Below are positions 25,286 through 33,210 of a DNA stretch of 64,000 bases, piece by piece. The stretch's first letter is position 1. The number at the start of each line of letters is the position of its first letter. The translations under genes were made by a program, and so were the position numbers. This DNA comes from Deltaproteobacteria bacterium HGW-Deltaproteobacteria-13. GTDB taxonomy: Bacteria > Desulfobacterota > Syntrophia > Syntrophales > Smithellaceae. The notes beneath the pieces were generated by a model, which had not been told where the DNA came from, searched no databases, and saw only the letters and a program-made list of their open reading frames with translations. Where the stretch lies: positions 186,001-250,000 of the forward strand of contig PHBJ01000001.1 in assembly GCA_002840555.1 (NCBI GenBank). Reading direction: 5' to 3'.

Positions 25286-26803
25286 ATGAAGCTGAATACT
25301 GTCATTGCCAATACCAAGGCCAGGATGATGGAGCTGCCGTTTTTAACGAAAAGGTTTTTGCGAAACTCCCTGGCCGGATATCTTTTCCATCGGCCGAATC
25401 CCCGTAACGCTCTGGTTTATACAAAATACTGGATGATGAACTGGGCGGCGATTATATTCTGGATCGGACAATCTATTTTTAAACTCGGTCCGGTAGGATT
25501 TGCCCGCGGGTTGATCAATAACCCATGGATACTGATTTTGATACGAGTCAACGGACTTGCGAACCGCTTGGTACGCGGCCGGACCGGCGTGTATCACGAT
25601 TCGATTTGCATGACGGTCCATACGGTTTGTTTAGGTGTTATAGACCAGTTGCGCAACATGTTGTTTGCTCCCGAACGTCTGGTCATCTTCGAGGATCTCG
25701 TTCCCTACGATATCGGGCGGGCCATGGGCTTGAATTGCTATCTGCTGGAACTGATGGGCATTGCTCTGCCCCTTCTTAAAACAGATGCCTCTTTACAATA
25801 TATCGACGAGGCCGAAAACTCGGGCATGAATCCCGATGCCTGCAGTCTGCCCAAGGCCACGGTGGGCATGGTTATTAAGGGTCATATGCCCAAGGGCGTG
25901 GCCATGGTAAGCTCCAATATGCCCTGCGATGCAGGCGCCGCTTCCTATGCCTTCATTCAGCGCGCCTATAATATTCCCATCTACCGGGTGGATGCGCCGT
26001 ATAATTTTTACAACGAACGGGCCGAGAAACTATTTTCCCGGGATATTATGGGAATGATTACCTGGCTGGAGGAGCACACGCCCGGACGCATGGACTGGGA
26101 CCGCATGCGCGAGATCTGCGAGGGGCGAAACCGCATGCTGGAACTCGAGACCGAATTGTGGGAAATGACCAGAATCAAACCGGCGCCGCTTGCGGCTGAG
26201 TGCGTCTGGCTGAGCCATTTGTGGCATTTTAATGTTTCCGCCGGCTATCCGAGATCGGTGCGGCATTATGAAAAACTTATTAAAATGGCGCGCAAGAATT
26301 TTGAAAATAAAACTCCCTCCACAAAAAACGAGAGATACCGGGCCGTACTCTGGAACCCGCCGTTCCTGCATTTCGCCGATATGTTCAATTGGGCCGAGCG
26401 TACCTACGGCGTGACCCTGCTCAACGACAGTATGACGTATAACCACCACGGCCCCATCGACACCACCTCGCCAGAGACCATGCTCAGAGGCTGGGGCAGG
26501 ACCATCATGCAGGGACCCATGGTGCGCCACACCCGCGGACCGGCCGAAAACTATCTGGACGATATCTTCCGCATGGTCGAACAGTTCGATCTAGACATGG
26601 TCTGGGTCGCGAACCACGTGGGGTGCAAGGGCGGTCAGGCCATGAACGGCATTTTGCGCGAGCAGTGCCGCGCCAAGGGAATTCCGCTACTCATTCTGGA
26701 TTACGATCTCTCCGATCCGAGAATCGTATCCCATGACAATATGATGCGGCAGGTGGATTTCTTTATGGAAAATATCATGAAAGCCCCGCGCCTCAGCGCA
26801 TAA
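25286..26803 (+). CDS. 2-Hydroxyacyl-CoA dehydratase family large subunit, BcrB/HgdA-like (set 2)
   Basis: 505 residues, longer than usual because of an N-terminal extension of some 80 residues with Trp-rich hydrophobic segments (MMNWAAIIFWIGQSIF). The family core follows: MTVHTVCLGVIDQ, a region APERLVIFEDLVPYDIG, SSNMPCDAGAASYAF and WVANHVGCKGGQAMNG near the end, with Cys residues at the usual ligand-type places. It differs strongly from the set-1 large subunit, so the two pairs probably act on different substrates or steps. Start behind AAGGAG. Partner of the 24129 product. Confidence 0.83.
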   Translation: MKLNTVIANTKARMMELPFLTKRFLRNSLAGYLFHRPNPRNALVYTKYWMMNWAAIIFWIGQSIFKLGPVGFARGLINNPWILILIRVNGLANRLVRGRTGVYHDSICMTVHTVCLGVIDQLRNMLFAPERLVIFEDLVPYDIGRAMGLNCYLLELMGIALPLLKTDASLQYIDEAENSGMNPDACSLPKATVGMVIKGHMPKGVAMVSSNMPCDAGAASYAFIQRAYNIPIYRVDAPYNFYNERAEKLFSRDIMGMITWLEEHTPGRMDWDRMREICEGRNRMLELETELWEMTRIKPAPLAAECVWLSHLWHFNVSAGYPRSVRHYEKLIKMARKNFENKTPSTKNERYRAVLWNPPFLHFADMFNWAERTYGVTLLNDSMTYNHHGPIDTTSPETMLRGWGRTIMQGPMVRHTRGPAENYLDDIFRMVEQFDLDMVWVANHVGCKGGQAMNGILREQCRAKGIPLLILDYDLSDPRIVSHDNMMRQVDFFMENIMKAPRLSA

Positions 26804-26814
26804 GGAGAGACAGG

Positions 26815-28125
26815 ATGATCAGGAAAGATGACGACGCCGTTTATCGTTCACTGGGCAGGAAGATTGATAATCTGACGGTTCGCGTTCCGTGGAACGAGAC
26901 TTTCCGCAGCATTTTGAAAGAGCTCTATACTCCGGAAGAAGCTGAGGTGGCGGTCGGGATGCCCTATACCCTTTCCTCGCTCGATAGAATCGCCCTGGTA
27001 ACGGGAATAGGGCAGACCCGTTTGCAAGGCCTCCTGGATAAATTGAGCAACAAGGGACTGGTATTGGACCTGGTCAACCCCAACGACGGGCAATTATACT
27101 TCATGCCGTCTCCTCTGCTGATCGGGTTGTTCGAATTTACCATGATGAGACAGGGAAACATTGATAACAAGAGCCAATGCGCAAAACTGTTTCAGGACTA
27201 TTTTACGACTTTCTACCCGGCTAACTTTTCCAACAATGAACAGGTTTCCATCATGCGCGTGATTCCCGTGGAAGAAACCATAAGGCCGGATGAATACATC
27301 GAATTCATGGATTATGAGAAAGCCTCATCGATCATTGAAAATTCTCATAGATTCGCCATCGGTTTGTGTTCCTGCCGGAATGAAAAATTTCATAATGGAG
27401 AGAAGGAATGTGATGCTCCTCTGGATAACTGCAGCGCTTTGGGCATCGGCGCGGATTATCTGATCAGGCATAATCTGGGAAGAGAAGTTTCGAAATCCGA
27501 GATGCTGGAAAATTTTTCCCGTTCGAAAGAACTGGGACTTGTTTTCTGCGCCGATAATACGAAAAGAAATCCCATGGTCATATGCCACTGCTGCAAATGC
27601 TGCTGCAACTACCTGGCCGGGGCGAACAAGTTCGGCTTTCCCAACAGCGCGGTCACTTCCAATTTTATCTCGGTCATTGATGAAGCCGGCTGTACGGGAT
27701 GCGGAAAATGCGTGGAGATATGTCCGGTCAATGCAACAAGTCTGGTTTCGGCAAATGACCACAAAAAAAGGAAGAAAAAGAAGGCAAAGGTTGATGCCGG
27801 GATATGTGTGGGATGCGGAGTATGCGCAATAAAGTGCACCTCCCACGCCATCGGGATGATAAACCGCGGTGCCAGGGTCATCCACCCGGAAACTACTTTT
27901 GAGAGAATCATCCTGCTCAGTCTGGAAAGGGGTAATGTCCAGAATGTGATCTTCGACAACCCCCGGAGTGTGACCCAGAAATATATGCGAACATTCATCG
28001 GAGCATTCCTGAAACTTTCTCCTGTCAAAAGGACTCTCATGAGCGATCTGTTCAGATCCGCATTTCTGTCCTCAGCCAGAGGCGTTGCCCGAATACAGGG
28101 CAAGGGATGGATGCTGGATCTCTAG
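26815..28125 (+). CDS. Polyferredoxin with N-terminal winged-helix-like region
   Basis: 436 residues behind AAGGAG. Residues to about 120 look like a winged-helix fold without known DNA target (LSSLDRIALVTGIGQTRLQG, FMPSPLLIGLFEF). A central part has scattered Cys (GLCSCRNEKF, KECDAPLDNC) and the dense motif CHCCKCCC near 260, followed by two classical [4Fe-4S] motifs CTGCGKCVEICP and CVGCGVCAIKC joined by a basic linker RKKKKAK. The total Cys count would allow about four clusters. It is encoded between the set-2 subunits and their activase and is the likely electron donor. A paralog lies at 30253. Confidence 0.8.
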   Translation: MIRKDDDAVYRSLGRKIDNLTVRVPWNETFRSILKELYTPEEAEVAVGMPYTLSSLDRIALVTGIGQTRLQGLLDKLSNKGLVLDLVNPNDGQLYFMPSPLLIGLFEFTMMRQGNIDNKSQCAKLFQDYFTTFYPANFSNNEQVSIMRVIPVEETIRPDEYIEFMDYEKASSIIENSHRFAIGLCSCRNEKFHNGEKECDAPLDNCSALGIGADYLIRHNLGREVSKSEMLENFSRSKELGLVFCADNTKRNPMVICHCCKCCCNYLAGANKFGFPNSAVTSNFISVIDEAGCTGCGKCVEICPVNATSLVSANDHKKRKKKKAKVDAGICVGCGVCAIKCTSHAIGMINRGARVIHPETTFERIILLSLERGNVQNVIFDNPRSVTQKYMRTFIGAFLKLSPVKRTLMSDLFRSAFLSSARGVARIQGKGWMLDL

Positions 28126-28163
28126 ATTCTGCAACATAATATTATATGGATAGGGAGAAGAAT

Positions 28164-28955
28164 ATGGCAAAAAAATATTTTGGCGGATGCGACGTAGGTT
28201 CAACTACGGGTAAAGCGGTTATCCTGGATGAAAATGGCAGCATGGTTGCCAGCGTGATTGTGCCGAGTGAGATCGACCCGGAAGTGACCTCGGTGACAGC
28301 GTTGGAAAAGGCCTGCGAAAAGGTAGACGGCCTGAAAAGCTACAAAGACTTTGCCTATCTTGTGGGTACCGGCTATGGCCGCAACGAGGTAGCCTTTGCG
28401 AATGAAAACATTTCGGAGATCAGTTGCCATGCCCTGGGAACGTTTTCCTGCGCTCCGGCCATCAAGACCATCGTCGATATCGGCGGCCAGGATGTGAAAG
28501 CCATCTCCTTAAACGGCGACGGCTCGGTGCTGGAGTTTGCCATGAATGACAAATGTGCCGCCGGGACCGGTCGCTTCTTCGAGGCCATGAGCCGCATCTT
28601 CCGCATGAATCTGGACGAATTCTCAGCCCTGTCCTTGAAGGCCGGGAAGATTATTCCGGTCACGGCCCAGTGCAGCGTCTTCGCCGAAAGCGAGGTGATC
28701 AGCCTTTTGGCCCGCCGCAACCCGCCTGAAGATATCGCCGCCGGAATCCAGATGGCGGTCTCCAAACGCTGCTTCACTTTACTCAAACGCATCGGCATGC
28801 GCCCTCAGGTGACCGTTACCGGTGGCTGTGCCAAAAGCCAGGGATTGATCAAAGCGCTGACCAGGATCATTGACATGGAGGTAACGCCCCTGCCCGTGGA
28901 CCCGCAAATAATCGGCGCTCTGGGCGCCGCAGTGTTCGCCAGCAGGAGAGCTTGA
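28164..28955 (+). CDS. Activator ATPase, BadF/BadG/BcrA/BcrD family (set 2)
   Basis: 263 residues from ATG 28164, six bases after GGGAG; an ATG at 28146 has no site. Motifs: GCDVGSTTGKAVI, VGTGYGRNEVAF, IVDIGGQDVKAIS, NDKCAAGTGRFF (Cys131) and TAQCSVFAESEVISL (Cys170), all canonical. As the only activase of set 2 it is expected to work as a homodimer, like HgdC, in contrast with the two activases of set 1. It is the last gene of the long operon; a strong hairpin follows 24 bases after the stop. Confidence 0.9.
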   Translation: MAKKYFGGCDVGSTTGKAVILDENGSMVASVIVPSEIDPEVTSVTALEKACEKVDGLKSYKDFAYLVGTGYGRNEVAFANENISEISCHALGTFSCAPAIKTIVDIGGQDVKAISLNGDGSVLEFAMNDKCAAGTGRFFEAMSRIFRMNLDEFSALSLKAGKIIPVTAQCSVFAESEVISLLARRNPPEDIAAGIQMAVSKRCFTLLKRIGMRPQVTVTGGCAKSQGLIKALTRIIDMEVTPLPVDPQIIGALGAAVFASRRA

Positions 28956-28978
28956 GCATTATATTGAGTCAAGTCGGA

Positions 28979-29019
28979 GATGGACACGAAGTCCGGAATA
29001 TGAAGAACTCGTGTCCATC
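28979..29019 (+). terminator. Strong hairpin ending the 17-kb operon
   Basis: Perfect eleven-base stem GATGGACACGA (28979-28989) with TCGTGTCCATC (29009-29019), directly after the last activase gene. It is followed by an A-rich, not T-rich, stretch, so it may be a factor-dependent terminator or a 3-prime stabiliser. A second hairpin CCTGAT/ATCAGG near 29037-29056 serves the facing minus-strand gene. Confidence 0.55.
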
Positions 29020-29052
29020 GATAAAAATAACGCTCACCTGATTTTTGTTTTA

Positions 29053-29421
29053 TCAGGAGGCTGTTTTAATTTTATATGAAAATACTCTCCATGCATGAAA
29101 AATGATCATAATCGTCCAAGCGATTAATGGAAATTTAAACCAGAGATATTGCGGATATAAATCGAAATTAATAAAAATCAACAAGGCGTTGATGATCAGA
29201 TACGCAACCAGATGATAATAAAATCCTTTATGGGCTGTTATGGACGATGAGAAAACACTGTACCCGTGAAACAAGAGAGCGACCGCCCATCCGACCAGGG
29301 GCCACTTGGCCCAGAAATATTCCGGTGATGTGTCAATATTAATCCAGATCAATACGGCATTTATCGCCAGATAGGCCGCCAAATGATAACCGAAACCGAT
29401 TTTTGCTCCTTTGCTCGCCAT
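29053..29421 (-). CDS. Duplicated 2TM-domain membrane protein
   Basis: 122 residues from ATG 29421 (GAGAGG eight bases upstream); a GTG three codons earlier is possible. Two repeats of the same unit are visible: GFGYHLAAYLAINAVLIWIN ... FHGYSVFSS and GFYYHLVAYLIINALLIFIN ... FHAWRVFSY, each with two membrane helices, so four in all. This matches the small 2TM domain found at the end of some bacterial sensor proteins and alone in short membrane proteins. Function unknown. Converges on the large operon. Confidence 0.72.
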   Translation of the reverse strand: MASKGAKIGFGYHLAAYLAINAVLIWINIDTSPEYFWAKWPLVGWAVALLFHGYSVFSSSITAHKGFYYHLVAYLIINALLIFINFDLYPQYLWFKFPLIAWTIMIIFHAWRVFSYKIKTAS

Positions 29422-29446
29422 AAAATTCACCTCTCATTATTTAAAT

Positions 29447-29674
29447 TTAAGAATTATTTTTACCATTCGGGGAACCGGATACCAGTTGCTCAATATGGGT
29501 ATTCACCGCCTTAATGGTGTCGTACACACGTTTGCGTTTCCCGCCTTCCTGAAACCCATTGTTTGGGGCATCAGCTTTATTTTCAACGATGCCCCTGTGA
29601 ATATTTTCAGTCGTGGAGACTACTTCATTGATGCATCCGAAAACCAGCTTAACGATAGATTCCTTTTCTTTCAT
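29447..29674 (-). CDS. Small hypothetical protein
   Basis: 75 residues from ATG 29674, which has an excellent AAAGGAGGAG site; a longer frame to 29776 has none. Begins MKEKESIVKLVFGCINEVVS and is hydrophilic and mostly helical, with a GGKRKR stretch; it has one Cys, no signal peptide and no recognised family. It is transcribed away from the gene at 29911 through a perfectly matched divergent promoter, so the two products are probably co-regulated. Confidence 0.6.
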   Translation of the reverse strand: MKEKESIVKLVFGCINEVVSTTENIHRGIVENKADAPNNGFQEGGKRKRVYDTIKAVNTHIEQLVSGSPNGKNNS

Positions 29675-29760
29675 AACTCCTCCTTTGGTGACGTTTATCA
29701 TTGGGCCTGTGATCGATTTTAAGAAAGATACAAAACTGATTTTTCCTGCCCGTCGATTGC

Positions 29761-29872
29761 AATATACACACAGCAAATAATATTGTCAATAAAAAAAGCA
29801 AAATAAATAGCAAAATATAGTACTAAGATTTATGTTATTTTTATTGACAATATTGCTTTGTTATATTATATT
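29761..29872. promoter_or_regulatory. Symmetric divergent promoter pair with inverted repeat
   Basis: On the plus strand TTGACA (29844-29849), 17 bases, TATATT (29867-29872). On the minus strand the same TTGACA (complement at 29784-29789), 17 bases, TATATT (complement at 29761-29766). The two -35 regions sit inside a perfect 17-base inverted repeat, arms 29779-29795 and 29838-29854. One regulator binding the arms could control both genes together. Confidence 0.75.
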
Positions 29873-29910
29873 GATAGCACAAATTCATATTCCTGATTAA
29901 AGGAGGCATC

Positions 29911-30126
29911 ATGGCTATCATACGAAAAGAGCAGAAGGAAAAAACACGGAACGTATTGCTGCGGGTCAGCATACCGGCGCCGCTTATGGCTGAAATCAAA
30001 AAAATCAAAAAGATTTGCAAAGACACCGGTTTCTATTTTGACGTTAAGCCCGACGTCATCAGCGCCGTTGAAAAGGCCGTTGAGGAGGCAAAAGCGCTGG
30101 TGCAAAAAGAAAAAAATAAAAATTGA
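29911..30126 (+). CDS. Small protein, possibly ribbon-helix-helix-like
   Basis: 71 residues, AAAGGAGG seven bases before ATG. After a basic start (MAIIRKEQKEKTRN) the segment VLLRVSIPAPLMAEIKKIKK resembles the strand-helix start of ribbon-helix-helix proteins, and the rest is two helices rich in Lys and Glu. I do not recognise a named family. If it binds DNA, the inverted repeat in its own promoter is the natural target, but this is inference. Confidence 0.6.
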   Translation: MAIIRKEQKEKTRNVLLRVSIPAPLMAEIKKIKKICKDTGFYFDVKPDVISAVEKAVEEAKALVQKEKNKN

Positions 30127-30252
30127 AACAATCATAATTTAAATAATCACCCGGTGCGAAATAAAATGTGATAATATGACATGATCGAATGAGAGTTCTA
30201 TGTTCATTGATCAGGTTTTGTAAATCAGGGCATTTTCATCATTGAGGCGGTT

Positions 30253-31551
30253 ATGACGCATCACATCATGAAATCCGGCTATACCGCACTGACAGACCGT
30301 ATTAATCATTTTCCCCAGGGGGCGCCCCCGTCCGAGGCACTCTATAAAATCCTGAATATCCTGTTCACTCCCCGAGACGCCGCTCTGGTATCACTTCTTC
30401 CCATAAAACCGTTTACCGATGAGACGGCCTCCCGCCTCTGGAGGATGAAGAGATCCTCTGCGCAGAAGATATTGGATGATCTGGCTGACCGGGCAATCCT
30501 TCTCGATATGGAAGAAGATGGCGGGCAAACTTATGTCCTGCCGCCTCCCATGGCCGGTTTCTTTGAGTTCTCTCTCATGAGGATTCGCGGAGATATTGAC
30601 CAGAAAATGCTCAGCGAACTTTTCTATCAGTATCTCAATGTGGAAGAGGACTTTATCAAAGCACTCTTCACGGAGGGAGAAACACAATTGGGACGTGTCT
30701 TTGTTCACGAGCCGGCCCTTTCTTCCCCGGAATTCAGTCTGACCGTTTTAGATTATGAACGGTCCACCGAGGTCATTAAAACAGCTTCCTTCAGGGGGAT
30801 CAGCCTCTGTTACTGCCGCCATAAAATGCAGCATCTCGGTAAAGACTGTGACGCGCCGAAGGATATTTGCATGACCTTTAACGCGACGGCAGGGTCTCTG
30901 ATCAAGCACGGTCATGCCCGTTCGGTCAGCCGGGAGGAATGCCTGGATCTCCTCCAGATCGCTTATGATCGAAAACTGGTTCAGTTCGGTTCCAATGTCC
31001 GCGAGAGGGTCAATTTTATCTGCAACTGTTGCGGCTGTTGCTGTGAAGCCATGATTGCTGCAAGGCGTTTCGGCCTCCTGCATCCCGTTCATACGACAAA
31101 TTTTCTTCCGGAGGTTCAGGAAGAAAGCTGCACGGGCTGCTCCCGGTGCGTTGACGTATGTCCCGTGGATGCTATGAGCCTCGTTTCCGCGAATCATCCA
31201 CACAAACCGAAAGCAAGAAAGGCCCGCCTGCGTGAAGAAATCTGCCTCGGCTGCGGTCTTTGTGCCGGCGTTTGCCAGGGGAAGCATATTATACTAAAAT
31301 CCCGTTCTCCGAGAGTCATAACACCCTTAAATTCCGTTCATCTGGCCGTGGTGATGGCTATTGAAAGGGGGAAACTGCAAAATCTCATTTTCGATAATCA
31401 GGCTCTCTTCAGTCACCGGGCCATGGCGGCTATTTTCGGCGTGATTCTTAAATTGCCCCCCGTCAAACAGGCGATGGCCAGCCGCCAGATGAAATCAAGG
31501 TACCTCGAAGCCTTGATCGGGCGGATGCAAAAGATAGACCCCAATCCGTGA
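30253..31551 (+). CDS. Polyferredoxin, paralog of the 26815 product
   Basis: 432 residues. It aligns with the 436-residue polyferredoxin end to end: winged-helix-like N terminus (ASRLWRMKRSSAQKILDDL, YVLPPPMAGFFEF), SLCYCRHKM, DCDAPKDIC, the dense CNCCGCCCEAM, then CTGCSRCVDVCP and CLGCGLCAGVC. Differences are widespread, so it is an old duplicate. No dehydratase or activase gene adjoins it, so it may serve the set encoded upstream or a distant partner. The start ATG 30253 has GAGGCGG upstream. Confidence 0.8.
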   Translation: MTHHIMKSGYTALTDRINHFPQGAPPSEALYKILNILFTPRDAALVSLLPIKPFTDETASRLWRMKRSSAQKILDDLADRAILLDMEEDGGQTYVLPPPMAGFFEFSLMRIRGDIDQKMLSELFYQYLNVEEDFIKALFTEGETQLGRVFVHEPALSSPEFSLTVLDYERSTEVIKTASFRGISLCYCRHKMQHLGKDCDAPKDICMTFNATAGSLIKHGHARSVSREECLDLLQIAYDRKLVQFGSNVRERVNFICNCCGCCCEAMIAARRFGLLHPVHTTNFLPEVQEESCTGCSRCVDVCPVDAMSLVSANHPHKPKARKARLREEICLGCGLCAGVCQGKHIILKSRSPRVITPLNSVHLAVVMAIERGKLQNLIFDNQALFSHRAMAAIFGVILKLPPVKQAMASRQMKSRYLEALIGRMQKIDPNP

Positions 31552-31621
31552 CGTGAATATTTCCTTATTCCTCCCGAAAAAAAATATTTGACTTTTTATA
31601 AAATATGGCGATACTGACAAT

Positions 31622-31637
31622 CGTTGCTTAGGCAACG
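31622..31637. promoter_or_regulatory. Palindromic operator upstream of marR-type gene
   Basis: CGTTGCTTAGGCAACG is a palindrome with six-base arms, 22 bases before the regulator start and downstream of a TTGACT-like box near 31590. A related GTTGCCTTAG occurs at 32125-32134 before the pump genes. A binding site for the MarR-type protein is the simplest reading. Confidence 0.6.
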
Positions 31638-31659
31638 AATAATGAACGGATGATAAATA

Positions 31660-32106
31660 ATGAAACGCGCAGTCGTTACCGAACTGGATCATGTCATAAC
31701 CTATCAGGTATACAGAGCCTCAAGATTGTTAAGATTTTTCCTTCAGAAAAGATTAAAAATCAATAAAGCCCATTTGTCTCCGGAACAGTTTTTTATCTTG
31801 TTGCGGCTGTATATGAAAGACGGCCAGACGCAGAGAGATCTGGCCGATCCGATTCTTAATGATCATCCCAATATCACCCGGATGCTCGATAAGCTGGAAA
31901 AAATCGGCTACGTCCAGAGAAAGAATGATGTCAGGGACAGGAGGAGTTTTATTATTACATTATCCGCCAAGGGCAGGGCGATTTGTGAGTCGAGTCTACA
32001 GCCGATCCAGGAGGAACGGAAAAAAATATTAAAGGGAATCACGAAGGAAGAAATAAAATTAGCTCAAAATATTATAAAAACGGTGGAAGCCAACTTAATG
32101 AAATAA
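31660..32106 (+). CDS. MarR-family transcriptional regulator
   Basis: 148 residues with the winged-helix core in order: LSPEQFFILLRLYMKDGQTQRD, recognition helix NITRMLDKLEKIGYVQRK and the wing NDVRDRRSFIITLSAKG, closing with a dimerisation helix. The D-x-R-D-R-R motif in the wing is typical of MarR. It is followed by the pump operon at 65 bases and most likely represses itself and the pump through the related sites at 31622 and 32125, released by a small phenolic or toxic ligand. The upstream Shine-Dalgarno is weak. Confidence 0.9.
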   Translation: MKRAVVTELDHVITYQVYRASRLLRFFLQKRLKINKAHLSPEQFFILLRLYMKDGQTQRDLADPILNDHPNITRMLDKLEKIGYVQRKNDVRDRRSFIITLSAKGRAICESSLQPIQEERKKILKGITKEEIKLAQNIIKTVEANLMK

Positions 32107-32124
32107 AAATTTTTTAATTAAATA

Positions 32125-32134
32125 GTTGCCTTAG
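32125..32134. promoter_or_regulatory. Second copy of the MarR-type half site
   Basis: GTTGCCTTAG differs in one base from the complement of the operator at 31622-31637 (GTTGCCTAAG). It is followed by AATTGCTAAC, a degenerate second arm, just before the start of the membrane-fusion protein gene. Confidence 0.45.
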
Positions 32135-32170
32135 TAATAATTGCTAACATAATATAAGGTGAATCATGTT

Positions 32171-33205
32171 ATGAAATCAAAATACGCATTTTTATTTTTT
32201 TTATCCATTATTATCGTTATAACCGGCTGCAATGCCGGAAAACCGGCGGCCGAAAATGCCGCTAATCCTGTCCCCGTTTTAACACAGCGGATAAATAAAG
32301 TTGCTTTCAACAAAGAAATTGCCGTCAGCGGCAGCATCGAAGGCAGAAAAACCGTAAAGCTGGGATTTATGGTGGCCGGCAAGGTTAATTACATTGCTGT
32401 TGAAGAAGGAGCCATGATCGGCGCCGGTCAGTTGCTGGCGAGTCTTGATCCGGAAAATTACCGGATCGCTAAAGAAATGGCCGATGCCAATCTCACCCAG
32501 GTGCAGGATGAATATGACCGGTTGAGCATCATGCATGGGAGAAAAAGCATATCCGAGGGCGACTATGCGAAAATATCCAACGCGCTGAAATTGGCCAAAG
32601 CCCAGCAGCGTCTTCAAATCAAAAACCTGTCCGACACAAAATTGTATGCGCCAATTAAGGGAGTTCTGTTAAAGAAAGGGGCTGAGGCCGGTGAAATTAT
32701 CGCAGCCGGTATGCCCCTTTTCGTTATATCCGATATCGATACGGTCAAGGTGAATGCCTCGATTCCTGAAACCGACCTGAATGAAATAAAAATCGGCGGC
32801 GAGGCGCGTATTTTTATTTCATCGGTTGATTCCACGTTGACGGGAAAAGTCGTGGAAATCGGATCGGTTTCCGAACCGGCAACACGCGCGTTTAACGTTA
32901 AGATAGAGCTGCGAAATCCCGGGTTGAAAGTTCGTCCGGGAATGACCGCGGAGGTTAAAATCACTTCCGCCAAAAAGATGGAAGTCATTGCCGTTCCCGG
33001 GGAAGCCGTTTTACGCGATCTGGATAATTCCGCATATGTTTTTGTCGCCGATGAAAAAAAGAAGCAGGCTTTCAAACGCAAGGTGTCTCTGGGACAAATG
33101 GCAGGCAACAACATTGAGATTGCCTCCGGCCTGAATGTCAATGAAATAATTGTTGCCGGCGGTCAGCATAAATTAAACGATGGCTCCGCCATCATCTTAA
33201 AATAA
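32171..33205 (+). CDS. RND efflux periplasmic adaptor lipoprotein
   Basis: 344 residues from ATG 32171; a GTG at 32159 is possible. The signal peptide ends in a lipobox ITGC, so the mature protein is anchored by a lipidated Cys near residue 19-20. The HlyD-type fold follows: biotinyl-lipoyl-like segment (KLGFMVAGKVNYIAVEEGAMI), a short coiled coil, the return hairpin LYAPIKGVLLKKGAEAGEI, beta-barrel and membrane-proximal domain. It forms the periplasmic bridge of a tripartite pump with the product of the gene five bases downstream. Confidence 0.92.
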   Translation: MKSKYAFLFFLSIIIVITGCNAGKPAAENAANPVPVLTQRINKVAFNKEIAVSGSIEGRKTVKLGFMVAGKVNYIAVEEGAMIGAGQLLASLDPENYRIAKEMADANLTQVQDEYDRLSIMHGRKSISEGDYAKISNALKLAKAQQRLQIKNLSDTKLYAPIKGVLLKKGAEAGEIIAAGMPLFVISDIDTVKVNASIPETDLNEIKIGGEARIFISSVDSTLTGKVVEIGSVSEPATRAFNVKIELRNPGLKVRPGMTAEVKITSAKKMEVIAVPGEAVLRDLDNSAYVFVADEKKKQAFKRKVSLGQMAGNNIEIASGLNVNEIIVAGGQHKLNDGSAIILK

Positions 33206-33210
33206 ACGTT

